DNA of 64,000 bases from Dastarcus helophoroides. Its lineage: Eukaryota; Arthropoda; Insecta; Coleoptera; Bothrideridae. Shown piece after piece: positions 22,860 to 34,250 of the stretch. Location of the stretch: NCBI GenBank assembly GCA_028583605.1, contig CM053327.1:37332126-37396125 (forward strand). The letters run 5' to 3'. Both the position numbers and the translations under genes were made by a program. The notes under the pieces are model-generated. The model worked only from the letters and a program-made list of their open reading frames with translations. It searched no databases and was not told the DNA's origin. Every line of letters starts with the position of its first letter. The stretch's first letter is position 1.

Positions 22860-23590
22860 TTCCTCAGAATTCATCCTTTCCTTGAAACAGTTTTTTCGAA
22901 ATTTCTATCTTTTCCCAAATTTTTTATAAAATTTGTCTTTTTCTTTTGAAATTTCGCATTTATTCATAAAATTTGACTTCATTTATCAAGCGTGACTGTC
23001 AAAATTTCGAATTTAAAAGTTCGTTAATTTTTTTCCGAAATTTCGCCATTTCTCGAAATCTTGACTTTTTTGAAAATTTCGACTTTTTTTTTTAATTCTG
23101 AAATGTTCAGCTTGTTTATTAAAATTTGCCCTTTCCTTAAAATCTGGTCGATCTTCTGATAAAAAAGTATATTTTTTTGGCATTTTTGTCAAAGGAGAAA
23201 AATTACGAAGTAAGTTTCTTCGTAAATTTCAACTCTCTTTTAATCCAAAATTTCTGGAAAGTTTCAACTTGTTTGTCGGAATTTCGATGTATAGTCACAA
23301 TATTTGACATTTTCTGGACGCCCGTTGAAGTAAAGTAGGGCGTCTATCTTCCTCTGACTTGAGGAGTCAAGGGAATATAAATATTCGATTTTTTTCTTAA
23401 AATTTGCTTTTTCTAAAGTTCGATAAAATCTGTTTCTTTGTGGAAAATTTCGAAATTTCACCGAGTTAAACGTTTTTTCTCAAAATTTAGATCTTTTTCG
23501 CAAAAGTTCTCTCGTAATATCGTCTTTTTCTCGAAGTTTTGACTATTTCTTTTTAATTTTGACTTTTTTTAAATTTCGACTTTTTTTAAA
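22860..23590. repeat. T-rich degenerate repeat block
   Basis: Repeated TTTTCTCAAAATTT / TCGAAATTTCGCATTT words with a pyrimidine-rich plus strand. It is interrupted at 23591 by a foldback element. Confidence 0.6.
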
Positions 23591-24551
23591 GGCCACAGGA
23601 CGATATATAGTGAATCGCCCCCAGAAAGATTCTGGACCTTTTTTTAAGAATGTGTTGCTAGTAATGAGATTCTTTGATCCTGAAAGTTTTAGATCTCTAT
23701 CTATTTTAGTTTTTGAAAAATCGAGAAAATTCTAAAAAAACCTAAAAATAGAAATTTTTTTCTCAAAAACGACTTAACCGATTTAAATTAAATTTGGGAA
23801 CATTATAAAAATATATATAAGCTACATTCCAAAAAATTGACAGTCTATAATCATTACGTTATTGAGGAAAAACGGGCAATTGTTTTCAAAATTATTTTTT
23901 TTCTTTATAACGTTCTAGAACCATTTTAAAACTAACTTTTGTTTATGTCTTTTTTGCTATAGAATACCCTCGCAAATTCTAAAACTGATCAAAAAAGGTA
24001 CGCCATATTTTTAAAAAAATAAAAACCGATTTTTTCATTAAAAATTGATTTATATTTCAATTTCAGGAATATTGGGCTCATCTCAGAGAGTATATAAGTT
24101 TGTTTTTTTCAATTTATTTGACATTTCTTCGGCCCAGTTTGTTAAATAAATTGAAAAAAACATAATATTTCCGGTCAATAAGGGTCTACCATGAAGAGTA
24201 TATAAATTTATTTCAAAATTGTTCTAGAACGTTATCAAAACTAAAAAAAAAAAATTCGAAAAAAATTGCCCGTTTCTCCTAATTAGCCTAAAGATTTTGA
24301 GTTAATATTTTTTTTAATACAGCTTTTATACATCTCTATAATATGTTAAAATTTTATTTAAATCGCTTAAGTAGTTTTTGGGAAAAAAATATTTTTCTCT
24401 TTTTCGGTTTTTTTGATTTTCTTCAAAAACCAAAATAGATAGAGATCTGAAACTTGCATAATCAAAGTATTTTATTAGTAGCAACACACCCTTAAAAGAT
24501 GATTCAGATATCATTCTGGGGTCGATTCACTATACTAATCGCCCTATGGCC
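23591..24551. mobile_element. 961-bp foldback (long terminal inverted repeat) element
   Basis: The left end GGCCACAGGACGATATATAG, with TGAATCGCCCCCAGAAAGAT after it, is mirrored at the right end by ATCATTCTGGGGTCGATTCA..CCTATGGCC. The similarity continues inwards for about 350 bp: AGATCTCTATCTATTTT against AAATAGATAGAGATCT, and GTTCTAGAACCATTTT against TTGTTCTAGAACGTTA. The centre holds a perfect 18-bp inverted repeat (GTTTTTTTCAATTTATTT). No coding frame is present, so this is a non-autonomous MITE-like or foldback element. The flanks are low-complexity TTTAAA/TTTCGAC, so a target duplication cannot be defined. Confidence 0.82.
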
Positions 24552-24952
24552 TTTCGACTTTTTTTAAATTTCGACTTTTTTTAAATTTCAATTTCTTTGC
24601 AAACTTTTTGGCCTATTTCAATTTTCTGAAATTTCGCTTTTTTCCAAAATCTGAATATTTTTCTGAACATTTAGCTGAAAATGTCGATCTTTTAGAATCT
24701 GATTTTTTTAGAATTTTTTACTGGTTTCCTAAAGTTTGCCTTTTTCAGAAAATCTTGATTTTTGTTTTAATATCCGATATGTAATAATTCTAGTAAGTTT
24801 TTTTCTTTTTCCTGCGTCTTTTTTATTCAAAATTTTGAATTTTTCTAAAATAGTTTTTACCTAAAATTTGCCTGTACCTCAAAATATGTCTTTTTTTGAA
24901 ACTTCGATTTTATTTTCAAAATCCCACTTTTTGGACTTTTTCAAAAATGGTT

Positions 24953-25148
24953 TGAAATGCAAATCTTGTCCCCTGAAACCAAGAAAGTTTAAAAAACACA
25001 CCAGAGGTTGCTCTAACCCGTTTCGATAGCCAAGCTATCATCTTCAGAGAGATACTGAGCAACTTCTGTTGTGTTATTTAATCTTTTTTGATTTCATGGG
25101 ACAATATTTGTATTTCAATTTTTGAAGATAACCAAGGATCAGTCCACC
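24953..25148 (-). mobile_element. Hammerhead-foldback element, both arms and core
   Basis: The left arm is antisense (CAAATCTTGTCCCCTGAAAC..AACACACCAGAGG), followed by the ribozyme-like core on the minus strand, then GATACTGAG and the right sense arm (CAACTTCTGTTGTG..TTGAAGATAACCAAGGATCA). The two arms are inverted copies of one another, so a transcript would fold back on itself. The right end is GTCCACC followed by an A-run. Confidence 0.8.
25011..25051 (-). ncRNA. Hammerhead-like ribozyme core
   Basis: Read on the minus strand: CTCT, CTGAAGA, one extra T, helix II GATAGC / GCTATC closing a TTG loop with six Watson-Crick pairs, GAAA, then ACGGGT and TAGAG. CTCT and AGAG form a 4-bp stem I. 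Stem III is weakened by one substitution relative to the family palindrome ACGCGT. Confidence 0.65.
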
Positions 25149-25670
25149 AAAAAAAAATGGTTTATTTATTTCCATTTTTCTGAATATTTGTCTTTTTCAA
25201 CAAATTACGACTTTCAGCTCAAATTGCTTGATAGTTCTGAAAATGTTTACTTTTCCTTCTAAACTAGATCGAAATGTTAATAAAAATGTTGCAAAAATTA
25301 TTTTTGGGGATTTCGAGACAAAGTTTTCTTTTAAATTCAACAACTTTACTGAATTATAAATTTTTGAGAACAATGTTTTTGAAAATTGCGATGTTCTTTC
25401 TCAAAAGTCGATTTTTTCTGAAAATTGCGCCTCTTCACAAAAAGAGACCTCAAAAATTAAAATACAAATCTTGTCCCCTGAAAAGTTTTTTCCCCTCAAT
25501 TTTGCATTTATTATTCCAAAATTTCACTTTTTTTTTTAAATTTTCTTTCTCTGGAAAATTTTTTCCTAATATTTGACCTTCGTATTTCGGACGTTTTTCT
25601 CGAAATTCCCCTTTTTTCGAAATTTCGACAAAGACGGTCGAAATTTCGAAGCGTCGAATATTAAAAAATT

Positions 25671-25880
25671 GAAATACAAATCTTCTCCCTTGAAAACAAA
25701 AAAAGTTGCTCTAACGCGAGAGATACTAAAAGATACTGAGAGATACTGAGACAGAGATACTGAGAGAGATACTGCATCTCTCTGAAGATGATATCTTGGC
25801 TATCGAAACGCGTTAGAGCAACTTTTGTTGTGTTTTTTCTTTCATGGTTTCAGGGGACAAGATTTTTATATCAATTTTTA
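25671..25880 (+). mobile_element. Hammerhead-foldback element with expanded GATACTGAGA centre
   Basis: The left antisense arm (GAAATACAAATCTT..AAGTTGCTCTAACGCG) runs directly into a short tandem of AGAGATACTGAG repeats, then ATCTCT and a plus-strand ribozyme-like core, then the sense arm (AGAGCAACTTTTGTTGTG..TTTCAGGGGACAAGATTTTT). The left arm has lost its own core, but TTGCTCTAACGCG remains complementary to CGCGTTAGAGCAA on the right. This is the most informative copy for defining the family. Confidence 0.8.
25778..25818 (+). ncRNA. Hammerhead-like ribozyme core with complete stem I and stem III
   Basis: CTCT (25778-25781) pairs with AGAG (25815-25818) as stem I. CTGAAGA is at 25782-25788, followed by an extra T, then helix II GATATC / GCTATC (five pairs, one mismatch) around TTG. 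GAAA is at 25805-25808, and the palindromic ACGCGT at 25808-25813 forms stem III. The unpaired cleavage position is T (25814). Every consensus element is present except for the inserted nucleotide after CTGAAGA. Confidence 0.7.
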
Positions 25881-26598
25881 CCAAAATTAAGTTTAAACAC
25901 GAAATTTTTAATGAAGGAACTTTCGAATTTAAACTCGAATGAAATGTTAAGAAAAAAATCAAAATGGGATCATCGTCATTTCAAGAAACAGTCAAGATTT
26001 TACAAAATCTAGAATTAGACTTTTCAGTGAAGGTATTTTATTTTGTGGGGAAACTCAACATTTCCAAACTCGTCAATTGTAGAAAAAATGTTCAAGTTCA
26101 ATCCACTCGCAAATGGCGAAATTTCGGATTTATTCTGGAAGCTTCAGCATTAAAGTTTCGATTTTTTTTAGATTTTTGAATCAGAGATTTAGCCTCAAGT
26201 TTAAAATTTCTACAAAAATTCAAGACTAAATCGAAAGGTAAAGAAAGAGGCCAACATTTCGGAGTCAAATTTGAAATTTAGGTAATTTTTTTCGACAGTT
26301 GCACTTTTTCCTCGAAGTTTGGATAATTTTAAATTTATAAAAAAATATCAAATTTTCGAGTCTTAAAATTTCGAACTTGAACTCAATATTTTTGGACGAA
26401 AGTGATGATTGAGAAAATTCAAAATCCATTAATTAATTTTGAGCGTTAGCATGAAATTTCGAGGAAGAATTTGTAAAAATATTTCCCTTTTTGGGTTTAA
26501 ATATGTCAGAATTTTAAATATTCGACTGTCTGCTCGAATTTACCATTTTTACAAAAATTCAAGACTAAATCGAAAGGTAAAGGAAGAGGCCAAAATTA

Positions 26599-26656
26599 CT
26601 TGGTTTCAGGGGACAAGATTTGTATTTCAATTTTTGAAGATAACCAAGGTTCCACC
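26599..26656 (+). mobile_element. Hammerhead-foldback family fragment (sense arm only)
   Basis: Contains CTTGGTTTCAGGGGACAAGA, TTTGTATTTCAATTTTTG, AAGATAACCAAGG and TTCCACC followed by an A-run. The ribozyme core and the opposite arm are absent. Confidence 0.75.
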
Positions 26657-28211
26657 AAAAAATAAAAGACCTTTAAAAATTTTGACTTTTTCGAATTACA
26701 AACATTCCTCGAGTATTTGAGAAAAAATAGGTTTTTATTTTTAATATGATTTATTGAAAATTCCAACTTTTTGTTTTAAAATTGGATTTTCTTCTGAAAA
26801 TTTGAAATATTTTCTAGAAAGTTCGATATTTTTTTGAAAAGTTGCAACGTAATTTTCAAATACCATAATTTTTTTCGAAGTCTTTGTTTTTTCTGAATTT
26901 TTCTTTTAATTTGATTCGGGGTAATTCCCGGAAATTCATTTTATTTTCCAAATTTTGACTTTTATCTCAAAATTCGATATTATCTGTTTTCGGATATTTC
27001 CATTTGAAATTGATTTTTGTCTGAAAATTTTGACTTTTTCACAAAATTCGTTTATTCTTTTAAAATTGTATTGAAATTTTAATACACCTCTAAAAATCTG
27101 GGAGCAATATTTTTAGATTTTGAGAAGATTTCTTGAAAACTTTCAAGAATATGGCAAAATTGAAATAAAATAAAAATTCTGAGAGAATATTTTTAAAAGT
27201 TGCAATTTTTTTTTTACCTGAATTCGACTTACTCAGGCACCTTTTTAACAAAAAATTGATTTTTGGAAATTTCGTCTTTTTTGCATTTCAACTTCTTCGA
27301 AATTTCCACATTTTTTAAAGTCCTTCGAAAGGTTTTGTCTTCAGATTGGGCTGTTTTCGAAATTTCGACTTTAATCTGAAAATGAGATCTCCCCGTTCTG
27401 CAGTTTTTAGTGAAAATATACATCACTCAGCTAGAAGGTTTTCTTTTTTGGTCCTGAATTTTTCAGAATGATTGTTGCCCCTCCCAAGAAGAATCCTGCC
27501 TGCGCTCATGTCTAAAATATTTCATGATTTGCATTACATACCTGACTAATCATGTAGGTTATTTATTAGAATTTTTGAAAATCCTCATTGTGAAATTTCA
27601 TCCTCAAATTGGAGTTGTTTTGTAACTCTATTAATTCCATTTGTGCTCATTTGGAACTGTTTCTGTGTCCTATATTAAATGACTAAGAAAAAATACGGAA
27701 ACTACGAGCAATTTCTTCGAATCTAAATATTTTAATTCTCGATTTAAATTGGTTTATTAAGTTTTGAATTTCCTGGCCATATTTACTTCTATCTGAAGGA
27801 GTTTGTTTCGTCTTTTTTGACAACATATGTTTCCTTCATTTGAAGGAATGTCAAATAATTTGACCAAATTTGGTCAAATTTTCTTTCCAAAATTTTTACG
27901 TCAAGCAGTAGAGCCAAGCAGCCACACAAAAATGTTAGACGGGCAGCATGCGGCCCGCGGACCACGTCTTACTCATTCCTGACCTAAATGAAATAATCTA
28001 AAAGACAAATTTGATCTGCATTCTATACTTCAGCTAAACCAAATTTTTATTTAAAAAAAATTATTACTGTATGGATCAAAAAACCTTGGAACGCAAGCAT
28101 AAAATATTTTTTTTTCTCAACAACTAAGATATCGAAAAAACCTGCAAATTTCCGATACAGCCCAATATCTACTAACCATCAAAATTTAATTTTATCTTTA
28201 AAAAACTAGGA

Positions 28212-30995
28212 CAGGGGTCGGCAAACTTTTAAACCGAAAGAGCCAACCGCAATAAAAAAATTGATTTCATGAATTTCAAAGAGCCACAAGTTATTATTTT
28301 TGGTTTTTCATTTTATTTCAAAATTAAATCAGATAAATCAGACAAAATATGGGACAAAGAGAGACCCTTCTGACTCATGTAGTCAAACGAAAATATTTTC
28401 AGCCCAAAAGACTTTTTATTCCTCAAAATTTAGACCTTCACTTTAAAATTTGCCTTTTTTTTTTCGCAATTTCGACTTTTTTAACTCCTCTCGATATTAG
28501 TCTTCTTTTTTAATATTTATTTTGTTCTTAAAATTAGTCTTTTACCCCGAATCTTCCTTTCTTCTCAAAACTCGACAATTTGTGAAAATGTTTACTTTTT
28601 TCTAATTCGATTTAATGGAAGATTTGACTTATTTCTCAAAAATTCATCTTTTGTCGATTTTTTAATAAAAAAAAGGAAAAATGTGAAGTAATTGGAGATG
28701 TTAAGTAAAATAGTTTTTAAAGATTTCGATCTTTTTTTCAAAGTTTTCTTTTTTCCAAATTTAGATCTATTCTCAAATTTCACTTTTTGTCAAAATTACA
28801 TTTTCTCGACTTTGTTCTAAATTGCGGGTTTTTTCCTACATTCTGTTTAAATTCGCCCTTTTACCAAATTTCGGCACTTTTCCCAAAAATTACTTTTACC
28901 AAACATTTATTTTCTACAAATTTGGACTTGTTACGCAAAATTCGGTTTTTTTTTTTAATTTCTACTTCTAAAATTCGACATTTTATTGTTTCTGCAAATT
29001 GCGGTTTTTTCGACGAAATTTATCTACATATTTTTTAAAATGTTTGACTTAATCTCAAAATTTCACTTTCCCTGGGAAATTTTGACTTTCAACACTTCAA
29101 CACTTTTTTCGAAATTTTTATATTCTTTTTAAAATTCGTCGTTTTTCCAAATTTAGCCATTTTGACCAAATATTGACTTTTTCTAAACATTTAAATTTTT
29201 ATTTATTTTCTTCAAATATGGACGTGTTGCACAACATTTTTTTTTCGAAATTTCGACTTTTAAAATTCTACATTTTATTTTTTCTGCAAGCTACGATTTT
29301 TTCGACGAAATTCGTCAATTTTCAAAATGTTTAACTTAATTTCAAATTTGATTTTTTTTTCTTAAAATTTGACCTATCTTTCAAGATCAAAATTTTTCTC
29401 GAAACTGGCAGTTGTATCAAGTTTTATTTCAAAGTTATTTTACCAATTCTATTAAATTTCGAATTTATCTGAACATTTGAAGTTTTTTTTTTAATTCGTC
29501 TTATCGAAATCTCAAATTTATTCTCAAAATTTCTCTGGAATTTTCCCTGGAAAAATGCAATTTATTTATTTTCTTCTTCCCTGAAAAACTTTGGCTTTTT
29601 AAAAGTTCGACGATTTTTTATAAGCTTTTAGTTTTTTACAATTTCTCTTTTCGAAATTTTACAATTTTTCTCAAAATTTAAATTTGTCTAAGAATTTAAG
29701 GTTTTACATTTGCTCTGGGTTTCAATCTAGTGACGGAATTTTCAAATTTTATCTTTTTTGAGAAAGTTTATAAAAGGTTTTATCCCTTTACCACATCAAC
29801 AATTAAACAAATAATTACGCGACACGTATTTCGCCAGCAGAACTGGCATTTTCAAGCACACTAATCCTATTTGATTAGCAAAAGAAGCACCGACATCATT
29901 TGCAATTAAGAACTTTTGACAAATTAATTTCTTTCGAAATCTCTTTTTTTTAAATTTGGTTTTTTCTGGAAATTTCAACTTTTATTTTGAACTAAATTCA
30001 TCTATTTTCAAATCTCAAAATTTGATCTTTTTCTTAAAATTTGACTTTCATCAGGAAATTTTTTAAAATTTAATATTTTTTTCGAAACTGGAAGTTTTAT
30101 CGACATTCTTTTTTCTTTCAAAATTATTTTTCCAATTTTCTCGAAATTCGAATTTATCAGAAAATTTGGATTTTTTTTTAATCGTCGTGTTTTCGAAATT
30201 TCAAATTTCTTCTCATAGTTTAAATTTCTCTGGGAAATTGCAAATATTTTGTCGCAATTTCCAGCTTTTCTTAAAATTTTGACCTTTTCTTTAACATTTT
30301 TCCTAAAATTTGACTTTTTTATTCTTCTCTGAAAAACTTCGACTTTTTTTAAAGTTCGATATTCTTTTTAAGCTTCCAGTTTATTTTTGCAATTTCTCTT
30401 TTTCATATTTTACAATGTTTCAATATATTGTCGACATTCGTCGTTGTTTTTTCCAAAATTTTACCTTTTTTGAGAATTTTTAATCATGTTTTTTCAAATC
30501 TCTTCCTTTTTCTCAAAATTCGTCTTTTTATGAAAATTTCAGCTTTTATTTCATTGATATTTCCTGTTTTTGTAAATTTAGATTTTTTTCTCACAAAAGT
30601 AACTCAACTTTTTTTCACGAAGTTTCAAGGTTGTAGAAAATTTACAAATAAAAAAGTAAAAATCATGAGAAAATATTTTTTAGAAATTTCGACTCCCCAA
30701 ATTAGGCCTTTTTCTAAAAATTTCAAATTTTATATGTTTTTTAAAAATATTAATACAAATGTATTCAAAAATTTCGAAAAAATACATTTTGAAAACATAA
30801 GTTTTTTGTAAAAATTTAGGCAAGACCTTAAAATCAATAGAAAAATATTTTTGAAAATTTCAACTTCTGTAATTCACTTGTTTAATGAGTATTCATTTTC
30901 TGCGTGTCTATCCACTTTAGCTTTTATTTATTTAATTTTTTAGGGAAATTTGAAGAGCCGCCATTGTCTTTTAAAAGAGCTCTTGCCGACCCTTG
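28212..30995. mobile_element. hAT-like non-autonomous element, 2.8 kb
   Basis: The left terminus CAGGGGTCGGCAAACTTTT is mirrored by TTGCCGACCCTTG at the right. Flanking 8-bp sequences AACTAGGA (28204-28211) and ACCTAGGA (30996-31003) match at seven of eight positions, as expected for an aged hAT target duplication. Subterminal AAAGAGCC words occur at both ends. The interior is almost entirely T-rich TTTCGA low-complexity DNA with no transposase frame. It is related to 50491-54684 and 35233-36378. Confidence 0.85.
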
Positions 30996-31003
30996 ACCTA
31001 GGA

Positions 31004-32560
31004 GAGCAGGGAGAGGGGGTAATTTCTGACATATTTTGAGCTATATCTTTAAGACGATTAGACCGAAAATTATAAAATATTTTGGGATCTTTAGAGGTGC
31101 TCTTTCAAATGATACCTTACAAGATGTATTAACCAAAACTTGATTTTTCAGAAACCAAATTAACCCCCTATTTTATTATAAAATATTTTCTTTTTCTAAT
31201 CATTGGCTGGCGGTATTTGCGTGGATCATCGAGAACTAATGCTAAGCAAAATTCCAAATTTCTAAGTTACATAGTTCTCGAGGAAAATTCTTTGAGGTAG
31301 ACAGACAAACGGACACGAGAGTGAGATTATAAGGATTACGTTTTCTCCTTTTAAGGTATGGAATCTTTGAAAAACAAATCTTGTCCCCTTAAACCAAAAA
31401 AGATTTAAAAACAGAGCAAAGGTAGCTCTGGTGTTTTTTAATCTTTTTTGGTTCAGGAGACAAGATTTGTATTTCAATTTTTGAAGATAACCAAGGACTA
31501 GTACGTTCCACCAAATGGGATCCCAAAACCGTTCTCATAATCTGATAAGCGCCCAATCAATTTTTGACAACAGATTTTCTGCCTGCGAATTTTGATGAAT
31601 AAAAAAGAAGTTATTATTATAGATTATGATCGTCTCATATTTTGGTGACACACCGGTTAGGAAACACTGATCTAGGATATCAAATTGGACACAAGCTGCG
31701 TTGACAAGAATTAAAAATGGGAAAATTTGGCGATAAAAAAAATCAAAGGTGATACCTTCTATCGTGGCTATCGTCGATGTCATCGCTGTCACCGCCAAAA
31801 CAAAACACAAAAACTAAAACAAAAGTGCAATAATCGCCGCAACTCACGTATTCGGTTTGGAACACCAAATAAACGAAATGTCATGGTGGTTGGTTCGACC
31901 GAGAAACTGATAAACAAATTAGATGGAGACAAAGACAAGTCAAGAGCAAAAGTTTAAACATTTAGATGAAGGAATTTCTCATGGCAACTGCTGAACAAGC
32001 GAAAAACGAAGGAGACCTTGCTGTATGTTATTACTTTGTCACCTATGTTTATAAAACAATTATTTTAATACGAACTACATGTGACTAATCTTTATAAAAA
32101 TAACGGGGTAGATTTACGTCTTTCTCCGATAAAGTTTCGCGTACTCTATCCGATAAAAAAAACAAACGGAATCAACAGCAGCAATTACCAGGAACAAGCC
32201 ATCAGTCGAAAGGACCAAACTGATTACATTTTAGTATCGAACGACTTTAACAAAATGAGATACATTTCAAAGCAGTTTTAATAGCTCGAAAAAAATAAAA
32301 TTTCATAGTTCATCAGAATTTTCACAGTTTGACAGCAAAATAATTGGAATTTCGTTCTGGAGTTTTTATTTAAACTCGATTTTTTACAACTCGAGATTCT
32401 ACAATTTTTAAAATAGGGAATCTACTATTGAGTATAAAAACACAATTGAAGGAAAAAGTTTTAAATAAAACTCAATTTTGATTTGAGAAAAACTCATCCT
32501 TTAGTAATATATAAATGCAAAAGTGTGTCTTTCTGTTTGTTCGCTTCAGTGATGCCAGAT
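31004..32560. other. Unique sequence with short frames, no gene recognised
   Basis: Contains a hammerhead-family insertion (31371-31512), a basic 76-codon plus-strand frame at 31727-31957 and a 66-codon frame at 32081-32281. The first is Lys/Arg-rich with CHRCHR-like spacing but shows no zinc-binding family I recognise. No transposon terminus is seen. Confidence 0.35.
31371..31512. mobile_element. Hammerhead-foldback element, core deleted
   Basis: The antisense arm (AAACAAATCTTGTCCCC..CAAAAAAGATTT) and sense arm (TTTTTTAATCTTTTTTGG..CAAGATTTGTATTTCAAT, AAGATAACCAAGGACTAG) are joined through AGAGCAAAGGTAGCTCT. The CTGAAGA..GAAA core is gone. The inverted arms are about 65 bp each. Confidence 0.75.
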
Positions 32561-33682
32561 TTGGCGCACTTTTTCGATGTTAACACTCGCGCATATGGCA
32601 CCATTCATTTTCTATGCGCATAGGTATTTTCTATATAAATAAATGCAAAACTTGGCAATGACAACACGACGACGGTGACATCTGACGATGAGGCTCCAAA
32701 ATTAATGTAACTTTGCAAGTAGGATTTTTTTAGCGGAAGTCTGACAGCTTGGCAGCGTCATAACGCGACAAGGCGCAATTCCCTCTCTTCTTGGCTTCTC
32801 TGAAGTTGCCAGATCTCCTGCATTTTACGAGTTCTTCCATATTTTGGTAAATCCGTATTTGGAAATAAATTTCCCGTATTTTAAAGAGTGCAACGGTAAC
32901 ACAAATATTATAAATGAGAAAGCATACTTGACCGGCAGTACCATCTATTGCAGAGACAAATAAAAACATTAAAACAAATAAAGTGATCCTCCAATTCAAG
33001 AAATTTAAAAACTTTTTTTGATTTTCGACACTTTATGTTAAATTTTATACGTAGACGAAATCGCGGGTAATAGCTAGTAACATATAATGCGAAACCGGCT
33101 GGAATCGTTCCCAGACTACCTTATAGCTATAAACCTGTATAAGTTGGGGGCAACTCGCGACGAAAAAAATCCAAGTATGGGTTGTTTAATGAGAAAACAG
33201 GCAGCATATGTGGGCGATTTGAGGCAGTGCTGGCTGGTAATCCGTTTTCAAACAAGGGCACGGTCGCGAAACGTTTCAACATCGCACGATGAATGGTAGT
33301 CTCCAATCGGAACATGCCGAATAATAATAAAAGCAATAAGCGTAAGTGGCCTATAATGCGAAACTGCAGCCACCGTATCACCCTCGACACGGGTTCGGAT
33401 CTCGCGTAATCCCGCTCGAAATGCGTGTCTACAAGAAGCGGGAGCTAAGAACAATAATTGCCTTGCACTTCACAACGGACGATTTCGATGATGGGATTAG
33501 GTCGCTGTTTAGTTATCGAAAACGACTGATAATAATCCTTCGAACTACGAAAGAAGTTTAATTTGGGATTTTTTTTCTAACACTATCATCTAATGCACAG
33601 ATGAAAGCATGAAAGTTTGAAAATCAAAGGCCGGTTTCGATCTTCTTAAATCTTATCAGTTGGCCCAACCCTACTGGAAGTA
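32561..33682. other. GC-richer mosaic segment, unidentified
   Basis: At 32807-32895 there is a copy of the CTCCCGTATTTT-type repeat also seen at 43300-43421. From about 33085 to 33560 the composition becomes clearly GC-richer and ATAATGCGAAAC occurs twice (33086 and 33353). Overlapping frames on both strands here (60-90 codons) cannot be told apart and none has a recognised domain. A transposon or retro-element fragment is the likeliest source, but I cannot name it. Confidence 0.35.
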
Positions 33683-33818
33683 GGTGGAACGGACTTGTCC
33701 TTCGTTATCTTCAAAAATTAAAATACAGAACTTGTCTCCTGAAACCAAGAAAAATTAAAAAAACACAACAAAGATTGCTTTAACGCGTTTCGACAGCCAA
33801 GCTGTCATCTTCAGAGAG
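33683..33818 (-). mobile_element. Hammerhead-foldback element, single arm with core
   Basis: Starts GGTGGAACGGACTTGTCCTT and runs through GTTATCTTCAAAAATTAAAA, the CTTGTCTCCTGAAACCAAG block and an AACACAACAAAG block to the minus-strand core. The other arm is replaced by an interior fragment of the hAT-like family from about 33835. Confidence 0.8.
33777..33818 (-). ncRNA. Hammerhead-like ribozyme core with compensatory helix II change
   Basis: On the minus strand: CTCT, CTGAAGA, T, helix II GACAGC / GCTGTC around TTG, GAAA, palindromic ACGCGT, T, AAAG. Relative to GATAGC / GCTATC elsewhere, a U-A pair has become C-G, so pairing is preserved. Stem I has one A-C mismatch. Confidence 0.68.
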
Positions 33819-33834
33819 AAACTCTCACTTCAAT

Positions 33835-34250
33835 TTTTGAAATTCTCTTTTCTTTCGAAATTATTTTACCAATTTTCTCAAAGTTCGAATTTATCAGAGA
33901 ATTTCGATTTTTTTTTAAATCGTCGTGTTTTCGAAATTTCAAATTTCTTCTCATAGTTTAAATTTCTCTGGGAAATTTCAAATTTTTTGTCGAAATTTCA
34001 AGCTTTTCTTAAAATTTTGACTTTTTTTTTGAACTTTTTCCTAGAATTTGACTTTTTTTTTCTTCTCTGAGAAACTTCGACTTTTTTAAAGTTCGACCAT
34101 TTTTTTTTAAGTTTCCAGTTTATTTTTACAGTTTTTATTTTTGATAATTTACAATTTTTCAAAAAATTTAAATTTGACTACAAATTTCAGGTTTTAAATT
34201 GGTTCTGGGTTTCAGTTTTTTTAAGACTTCCCAGTTTTCAGTTTAGTGCC
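33835..34250. repeat. Interior fragment of the 28212-30995 hAT-like family
   Basis: AAATCGTCGTGTTTTCGAAA, TTCTTCTCATAGTTTAAATT and AAGCTTTTCTTAAAATTTTG follow the same order as about 30100-30290 of the 2.8-kb element, and CAGTTTATTTTTACAG with CAGGTTTTAAATT matches later parts. No terminal inverted repeat is present. It is a fragment without coding content. Confidence 0.65.

Larger units (their letters stand above)
24552..28211. repeat. T-rich degenerate repeat block with inserted short elements
   Basis: Mostly TTTCGACTTTTTC / CTCAAAATTTG low-complexity DNA, T-rich on plus, hosting hammerhead-family insertions at 24953, 25460, 25671 and 26599. A 45-bp segment (AAATTCAAGACTAAATCGAA..) is repeated at about 26215 and 26564, 349 bp apart. 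Unique DNA at about 27450-28200 shows no gene. Confidence 0.6.

Noticed and set aside
32684..32702. CTGACGATGAGGCTCC as a hammerhead core
   Set aside because: CTGACGA fits the first box, but GAAA and the helices are missing.
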